36,278 nt of DNA. It comes from Chitinophagaceae bacterium. Its GTDB lineage: Bacteria; Bacteroidota; Bacteroidia; Chitinophagales; Chitinophagaceae. The position numbers and the translations under genes are program-made. Of this stretch, positions 32,267 to 36,278 are shown piece after piece (the stretch's first letter is position 1; each line of letters begins with the position of its first letter). The stretch lies in assembly GCA_020403425.1 (NCBI GenBank), contig JADBXR010000028.1, positions 1 to 36,278 on the forward strand, in the 5' to 3' direction. The notes under the pieces were generated by a model. That model searched no databases and was not told the origin of the DNA. It saw only the letters and a program-made list of their open reading frames with translations.

Positions 32267-33736
32267 TCAATCCTTCCATCTCCAGTCACCCGCGATCTGC
32301 AGGGGTTCCTTCAGGTTGTTCTTGATCAGGAAATCCCGTGTTTCTGCATCTGTGAGATGCCGGGCTTTGATCTCTTTGGCATCAGCGATACCAAACAGCA
32401 GCATAGCATTGAAGCGGACCGTGTTTTTCATTCCCATCTCATCCACCAGGTTGAATCCGTCACAATCGGCATGGTAACAGGGCCCTGAGTTATTCGGCAA
32501 AGCACCTCCGGCCGCTCCTCCTGTGGGAACACCATGCAGCATAAAGGGTTGGTGATCGCTATGTAAACCCGCTCCGCTGCGGAACGTATTTTTAAAAGTA
32601 GTGTCAATAGAACGGGCAATGGCACCGATTGACTGAAACAACTCTTTGCTTTCTTCAGAAGAACTGGAATAACCTTTGGGATCATTGGTCATGTCATAAT
32701 TAAGCATGTAACGGACCTGGTTGATACTTTTGTCTTTGATAGACTGTGCTACATAAGCCCTTGATCCGAGCAGTCCCTGTTCTTCACCCATGAACAGAAC
32801 AAATTCCACAGTTCTCTCCGGGCGAAGATGTAAGGCCTGAAAGGTCCGGGCCATATCCAGTACCGAAAAAGAACCGATACCATTATCGATGGCACCGGTT
32901 GCCAGATCCCAGCTGTCGAGGTGGCCACCCACCACTACTTTCTCATTAGGCAGGCTCTTTCCTTTGATCGTGGCGATCACGTTCCTGGCTTTGATCATCC
33001 CGGAGAAATTGGTAAGCGCGATATGGCTGTACACTTTACCGGTCTTCAATTTTTCTTTCCATGCCATCCCATCTTCCTTACCGATACAAACGGCAGGTAT
33101 CGGGATCAGTTTGCCCGTTACAGAAGCCGTACCCGTTAACAGGATACCTCCAGCCGCCGTATTGATGATGATCACGCCTTTAGCCCCGTATTTTGTGGCG
33201 ATCGCTGTTTTTTCAGAACGATGCAATGATTTGGTTCCTGGCTTGGATCCAGGCAATACACCCAGGTATACAAGGGCTATTTTCCCCTTCACTTTATCAG
33301 GATCCGCTGCATAGTCTTCTTCCAGTCCGTTACCCATATCCACCACTTCCAGTTTCACGTCCGCTTTTACGGGAGAATGGGCCAGAGATACTGATTTCAC
33401 CTCCTGTAAGTGATTGGCATCAGTTCCCATCTGCACACGGATGGTCCCGCGGCTCCAGCTTTCCACTTCAAAGGGTTGATAACGCAGATCGGTGAACCCA
33501 TAGGATCTCAACAGGTCGAATGCGAACGCTTCCGCTTTTTTTCCGTTGGCAGAACCGGTAAGGCGATGGCCCACGGTCTCGGTAGCTTTTTTTAGACTGC
33601 TGTAAGCCTGTGAATGGCTCAACACTTCCTGGTTGATCTTACTGAATACCGTCTGCCATTCAGGTTTTTCCTGCGCCGCAACGGGCAAAAAGGCCAGCAG
33701 TGAGAAGAAGGCAATAGCGCCGCTGATTTTTTTCAT
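32267..33736 (-). CDS. Secreted M28 family zinc metallopeptidase
   Basis: A 489-aa exported aminopeptidase/carboxypeptidase-type enzyme. The ATG at 33734-33736 gives the signal peptide MKKISGAIAFFSLLAFLPVAA; an upstream TTG adds only three residues and is rejected. A PA-like insert lies at about 130-240. The M28 zinc site is visible: GGHLDSWDL (His and Asp ligands), AIDNGIG (bridging Asp), MGEEQGLLGS (catalytic Glu and Glu ligand), NYDMTND (Asp) and GLHSDHQPF (final His). All ligands are present, so the enzyme should be active in the periplasm or outside the cell, trimming peptides. It converges on the PAP2 gene. Confidence 0.93.
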   Translation of the reverse strand: MKKISGAIAFFSLLAFLPVAAQEKPEWQTVFSKINQEVLSHSQAYSSLKKATETVGHRLTGSANGKKAEAFAFDLLRSYGFTDLRYQPFEVESWSRGTIRVQMGTDANHLQEVKSVSLAHSPVKADVKLEVVDMGNGLEEDYAADPDKVKGKIALVYLGVLPGSKPGTKSLHRSEKTAIATKYGAKGVIIINTAAGGILLTGTASVTGKLIPIPAVCIGKEDGMAWKEKLKTGKVYSHIALTNFSGMIKARNVIATIKGKSLPNEKVVVGGHLDSWDLATGAIDNGIGSFSVLDMARTFQALHLRPERTVEFVLFMGEEQGLLGSRAYVAQSIKDKSINQVRYMLNYDMTNDPKGYSSSSEESKELFQSIGAIARSIDTTFKNTFRSGAGLHSDHQPFMLHGVPTGGAAGGALPNNSGPCYHADCDGFNLVDEMGMKNTVRFNAMLLFGIADAKEIKARHLTDAETRDFLIKNNLKEPLQIAGDWRWKD

Positions 33737-33766
33737 TTTGTACAAGTAATTTGAGATGACAATTTA

Positions 33767-33799
33767 TTCAATAATTCCCACACACCGGTGATTATTGAA
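33767..33799. repeat. Inverted repeat upstream of the M28 gene
   Basis: TTCAATAAT (33767-33775) and ATTATTGAA (33791-33799) are perfect arms around a 15-nt centre that contains CACCGGTG. It lies 31 bp upstream of the M28 start and downstream of the PfkB stop. It could be an operator or a weak terminator of the operon. No TAnnTTTG was found nearby. Confidence 0.45.
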
Positions 33800-33845
33800 A
33801 GAGGTCGTGGCGTAGTTGTTAAAATACAGTAAGCAGGATACCCGA

Positions 33846-34736
33846 TCAATGAAAAACAAAGGCGCTTCTTTCCTGCATCACCTGTTTTACATCTGCTTCA
33901 TTCCCACAGAAAGGGCCGGAAGCCTCTATTTTGGAGGTGGCCATGGCGGCTGCAAAATTGCCGGCATTTTCTACAAAATCGCCTTTATGACGGCGAAACA
34001 AATAACCAGCCATGTAGGTATCCCCACAGCCGGTTGCATCAATCACCTGTCTTGGTACAAAAGCTGGTATCCGATGCAGAGCTCCGTCGTAATAGATCAC
34101 AGAACCTTTACTGCCCAGGGTAATGATGACTTCCGGAACGCCCCAATCTACCAATTGTTGAATACCTGCTTTGATATCGGCGGTACCGGTAAGCTGCTCC
34201 ATTTCCGTTTCATTAGCTTTCAGGATCGAGATATACGCAAGCGCTTCCAGTTTCTCCGGCCAGTCAACCGGATATACCTGCTCATCCCTTACTTCACGAA
34301 GAAACCCCTGCACATCAAGCGATACTTTTCCCCGCGATGCAAGATTGCGGATCAGATCAACCGGGATATCATCTGCCAACAGTGGGCCCAGGTGAAATAT
34401 GCCGGCAGTGACCATTTCCAGTTGCCCTACCGTAAAGGGGTCTGATTTATGTAATACCCGCTGGGTGCGGTTGTCCTGATTTTCTCCGTAGATATTCTCA
34501 AAATAAACTGTCTGTTGGCTGGGAAATACCATAACATCAATACCGTTATCCCGAAGCTCCTGTACATAGGGCATCTCTGTCTCTGCCACTGCAGTGATCA
34601 GCTGGTAACGTAAAGGCATCTGTCGGATGGCATTGGAAAAATAAAAAGAGGTCCCACCGGCCATATGCACCACCGATGCAGGGGTAACAATCTTATCATG
34701 GGTAATATGTCCTATGCAACAGATATCGTACTTCAT
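33846..34736 (-). CDS. PfkB family carbohydrate kinase
   Basis: A 296-aa ribokinase-like (PfkB) sugar or nucleoside kinase. MAGGTSFYFSNAIRQM is the N-terminal substrate-binding GG motif. DATGCGDTYMAGYL (233-246) is PfkB signature 2, with D239 as the catalytic base and Cys where most members have Ala. LKANETEMEQL (172-182) is the N-x-x-E motif. The substrate sugar is unknown. The gene starts 20 bp after the DUF3037 stop on the same strand and appears to be the last gene of an operon with the HipA-like kinase. It has no transporter or sugar regulator next to it. Confidence 0.87.
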   Translation of the reverse strand: MKYDICCIGHITHDKIVTPASVVHMAGGTSFYFSNAIRQMPLRYQLITAVAETEMPYVQELRDNGIDVMVFPSQQTVYFENIYGENQDNRTQRVLHKSDPFTVGQLEMVTAGIFHLGPLLADDIPVDLIRNLASRGKVSLDVQGFLREVRDEQVYPVDWPEKLEALAYISILKANETEMEQLTGTADIKAGIQQLVDWGVPEVIITLGSKGSVIYYDGALHRIPAFVPRQVIDATGCGDTYMAGYLFRRHKGDFVENAGNFAAAMATSKIEASGPFCGNEADVKQVMQERSAFVFH

Positions 34737-34756
34737 AATTCCTTTGAGGAAGGCTT

Positions 34757-35140
34757 TTATAAAACAAGTTGGTGAAACAGGTGGTCCAATGCTTTTTGCG
34801 GATCATCACATAAACCAGGGTGCACTTTGGAGGTCTGTAATACCGTACTCCGGGCTGCCGTTAACCAACGAAAACGGGAAGCTTTATCCAGTGCTGCAAT
34901 GGGGCCGCCTTCCGGACTGCCTTTGCAGATCTTTTCAAAACTCAGCAGGTATTGCTTCAGTTCCTCTGTATGCAACATCTCACAAAACAGGCGGATCTTT
35001 TCTTCGTGCAACACATATTTCATTTCCAGGAAATCCTGCCGCTTGCAAAACAGCACTACCCCTACGTTGAAGAACTCTTCACGCTCCACTTTGGGCACGA
35101 TGCGTATGATGGCATACTCAAATATGTGGTTCTCGGGCAT
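34757..35140 (-). CDS. DUF3037 domain protein
   Basis: A 127-aa protein that fits DUF3037: FEYAIIRIVPKVEREEFFNVGVVLFCKRQDFL resembles the family opening (an RxxxxxNVGVVL core at about 20-30), followed by a helical region. It has no signal peptide or membrane segment. Function is unknown. Its ATG lies 23 bp inside the 3' end of the HipA-like gene, so the two are translationally coupled. From memory, DUF3037 genes often sit beside HipA-like kinase genes, suggesting a functional pair; this window shows the same arrangement. Confidence 0.8.
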   Translation of the reverse strand: MPENHIFEYAIIRIVPKVEREEFFNVGVVLFCKRQDFLEMKYVLHEEKIRLFCEMLHTEELKQYLLSFEKICKGSPEGGPIAALDKASRFRWLTAARSTVLQTSKVHPGLCDDPQKALDHLFHQLVL

Positions 35141-35921
35141 ACTTTGCTTCTTTTACAAAATTATCGGCAAGGCGTATCCTCGTGTTCAGGAAACTGGCAT
35201 ATACATTTCTTCGCTCATCAGGCGACAGATCCTCCTCTCCTGGCTGTAACCATTCATCTGGCAACAAGGCCACTATAGCATTGATCAGTTCCGGTGTCAA
35301 TACAGCACTGGCTTCCTTTTGAACTTCGTCCAGTGCAGATGCCCAGGGCAACAGTACATGATCTTTTACCTGTACAAACGGTTTTTCCGCATACGATTCC
35401 CAATCCTGCCAGGAATGATGAAAATAGAGGGCTGCACCATGGTCTATCAGCCAGAGCTCTTTTTTCCAGATCAGCATATTGGTATTTCTTACGGTCCTGT
35501 CAACATTCATCAACAGGCCATCCAGCCAAACGATCCTGGACGCCAGTAATGCATCAATCTGAGTCACATTCGGATCAAAAGTGATCGCGCCGGAGAGATA
35601 GTGTAAACCCAGGTTCAGTCCCTCGCTGGCTTTCAAGAGATCCTGGATCTCCTCATCAGGCTCTGTTCTGCCGAATACGGTATCCAGGTTGGCAAATACG
35701 ATCTCAGGGACCTTCAATCCCAATGCACGTGCCAGTTCCCCTCCGATCAGTTCTGCTATCAGGGCTTTCACCCCCTGGCCCGCTCCTCTGAATTTCAATA
35801 CATACAGAAATCCATCATCTGCTTCCGCAATGGCCGGTAAAGACCCGCCCTCGCGCAACGGCGCTACATAACGGGTTACCGTCACGGTTCTTATTTCGGG
35901 CAAATACTGAGCCATGGCCAT
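35118..35921 (-). CDS. HipA-like Ser/Thr kinase (HipA_2 type)
   Basis: A 267-aa protein with a HipA-like kinase core. A beta-rich N-terminus with YVLKFRGAGQG (40-50) carries the candidate ATP-binding lysine K43 and a glycine-rich turn. DGLLMNVDRTVRNTNMLI (134-151) fits the catalytic loop D-x4-NxDR-x3-N. LIDHG (158-162) fits the DFG-like metal-binding Asp (D160). There is no HipB-like HTH gene next to it, unlike classical hipBA. The partner appears to be the overlapping DUF3037 gene. The ATG at 35919-35921 is used; a second ATG lies two codons later. TATATTTA upstream is a near-consensus -7 element. A terminator separates the gene from the tRNA-like repeats. Confidence 0.82.
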   Translation of the reverse strand: MAMAQYLPEIRTVTVTRYVAPLREGGSLPAIAEADDGFLYVLKFRGAGQGVKALIAELIGGELARALGLKVPEIVFANLDTVFGRTEPDEEIQDLLKASEGLNLGLHYLSGAITFDPNVTQIDALLASRIVWLDGLLMNVDRTVRNTNMLIWKKELWLIDHGAALYFHHSWQDWESYAEKPFVQVKDHVLLPWASALDEVQKEASAVLTPELINAIVALLPDEWLQPGEEDLSPDERRNVYASFLNTRIRLADNFVKEAKYAREPHI

Positions 35922-35960
35922 TGTTGCAGATTAGGCTGTTGAAAAGGATAAATATAGCGC

Positions 35961-35991
35961 AAAAAAGCGTCTTTGATTGCTGAAAGACGCT
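35961..35991 (-). terminator. Terminator between tRNA-like repeats and the HipA-like gene
   Basis: On the minus strand AGCGTCTTT/AAAGACGCT (35983-35991 with 35966-35974) with an 8-nt loop is followed by six T. It ends transcription coming from the repeat region. Confidence 0.9.
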
Positions 35992-35997
35992 CTATTG

Positions 35998-36073
35998 TCG
36001 GGAAGACAGGATTCGAACCTGCGACCCTCCCGCCGATGGCAGGATGCGCTACCGGCCTGCCTGAGAACGATCC
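35998..36073 (-). pseudogene. tRNA-Pro-like element, copy 1
   Basis: On the minus strand the 3' half is tRNA-like: variable region GGGTC, T-arm GCAGGTTCGAATCCTGT and acceptor 3' strand CTTCCCGA, with D-arm remnant AGGCCGGTAGCGC. The 5' acceptor strand that should pair (TCGGGAAG) is absent; TCGTTCTC stands there. The anticodon arm is TCCTG-CCATCGG-CGGGA, lacking U33. It is therefore unlikely to be a functional tRNA. Confidence 0.7.
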
Positions 36074-36090
36074 ATCATCATCCATAAAAA

Positions 36091-36114
36091 AGCCCCGTGA
36101 AAAATCACGGGACT
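36091..36114. terminator. Hairpin in tRNA-like repeat unit 1
   Basis: AGCCCCGTGA/TCACGGGACT (36091-36100 with 36105-36114), one mismatch, has A/T tracts on both sides. It separates the two tRNA-like bodies. Confidence 0.75.
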
Positions 36115-36125
36115 TTCGTTTTGTG

Positions 36126-36201
36126 TCGGGAAGACAGGATTCGAACCTGCGACCCTCCCGCCGATGGCGGGATGCGCTACCGGCCTGCCTGAGAACGATC
36201 C
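36126..36201 (-). pseudogene. tRNA-Pro-like element, copy 2
   Basis: This is identical to copy 1 except that the anticodon-arm position is TCCCG-CCATCGG-CGGGA, making the stem fully paired. It has the same missing 5' acceptor strand and intact T-arm. The better-paired stem suggests that the RNA hairpin, rather than tRNA decoding, may be what is kept. Confidence 0.7.
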
Positions 36202-36215
36202 ATCATCATCCATAA

Positions 36216-36243
36216 AAAGCCCCGTGAAAAATCACGGGGCTTT
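36216..36243. terminator. Hairpin in tRNA-like repeat unit 2
   Basis: AAAGCCCCGTGA/TCACGGGGCTTT (36216-36227 with 36232-36243) is a perfect 12-bp stem with A/T flanks, typical of an intrinsic terminator on either strand. Confidence 0.88.
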
Positions 36244-36278
36244 CGTTTTGTGTCGGGAAGACAGGATTCGAACCTGCG

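Larger units (their letters stand above)
35997..36278 (-). repeat. Tandem 127/128-bp repeats, each a tRNA-Pro-like sequence plus terminator
   Basis: GTCGGGAAGACAGG recurs at 35997, 36125 and 36252, giving two full units of 128 and 127 bp and a third cut by the window end. Units 1 and 2 differ at only three places: A/G near 36048, an A-run length difference, and A/G in the hairpin at 36112. Each unit, read on the minus strand, contains a leader ATGGATGATGATGG, a tRNA-like body and a hairpin with T-tract. The near identity implies recent duplication or ongoing homogenisation. Confidence 0.9.

Noticed and set aside
35891..36085. 64-aa minus-strand ORF (MDDDGSFSGRPV...)
   Set aside because: It is a read-through of the tRNA-like element and the following terminator into the HipA-like gene start; its VAGSNPVFPT part is the T-arm translated.
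35997..36201. Two functional tRNA genes
   Set aside because: The 5' acceptor strand cannot pair with CTTCCCGA, the D-stem is broken and the anticodon loop lacks U33.
35973..36215. 80-aa plus-strand ORF with GFEPAT and RQDSNLRP segments
   Set aside because: This is the antisense translation of the tRNA-like repeats, a well-known spurious protein pattern.

Overview
The window looks like a chromosomal segment of a Bacteroidota bacterium, most likely family Chitinophagaceae. The reasons are: many gene starts preceded by the Bacteroidota -7 element TAnnTTTG; a secreted PKD-repeat protein with a type IX secretion (T9SS) C-terminal domain; lineage-typical versions of EF-P, homoserine dehydrogenase and alpha-2-macroglobulin; few Shine-Dalgarno sequences; and intergenic palindromes built from short tandem repeats. 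Most of it is core metabolism mixed with envelope proteins. No insertion sequence, prophage or CRISPR array was seen.

Layout. 1-460: a 32-bp-period repeat array running into a short unknown gene. 510-3228 (minus): efp, accB, accC (EF-P and the biotin part of acetyl-CoA carboxylase). 3458-6173 (plus): a PKD/T9SS surface protein and a small Lys/Ala/Glu-rich exported protein. 6417-7289: sucD. 7486-13692: a giant alpha-2-macroglobulin with a CAEQ thioester motif. 13802-17596: a FAD oxidoreductase, small membrane proteins, a lipoprotein and an MFS transporter. 17792-21543 (plus): aspS, a membrane protein, rarA. 21598-24162 (minus): a pentameric ligand-gated ion channel homologue and a UDP-galactopyranose-mutase-like flavoprotein. 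24288-27702: elaA-type acetyltransferase and uvrA, convergent. 27825-28421: an outer-membrane barrel-like protein. 28485-31460: a methionine locus made of a SAM-I riboswitch with terminator, a PLP transsulfuration enzyme and homoserine dehydrogenase. 31565-33736: PAP2 phosphatase and M28 peptidase, convergent. 33846-35921 (minus): a compact operon of HipA-like kinase, DUF3037 protein and PfkB-family kinase. 35997-36278: tandem tRNA-Pro-like repeats running off the end.

The best-supported regulatory feature is the SAM-I riboswitch at 28535-28651, which accounts for an apparent 79-codon ORF. Its P1 3' strand is perfectly complementary over 9 nt to the loop of the downstream terminator, giving a complete switch model. 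The less understood items are the HipA-like/DUF3037/PfkB operon, the pLGIC homologue, the non-canonical EF-P tip loop, the tRNA-like tandem repeats and the 32-bp repeat array. Several starts were moved from an upstream TTG/GTG to an internal codon (accB, alpha-2-macroglobulin, FAD oxidoreductase, aspS, rarA, PAP2, M28) because of a promoter, terminator, signal peptide or family N-terminus. All identifications come from reading motifs; no database search was run.
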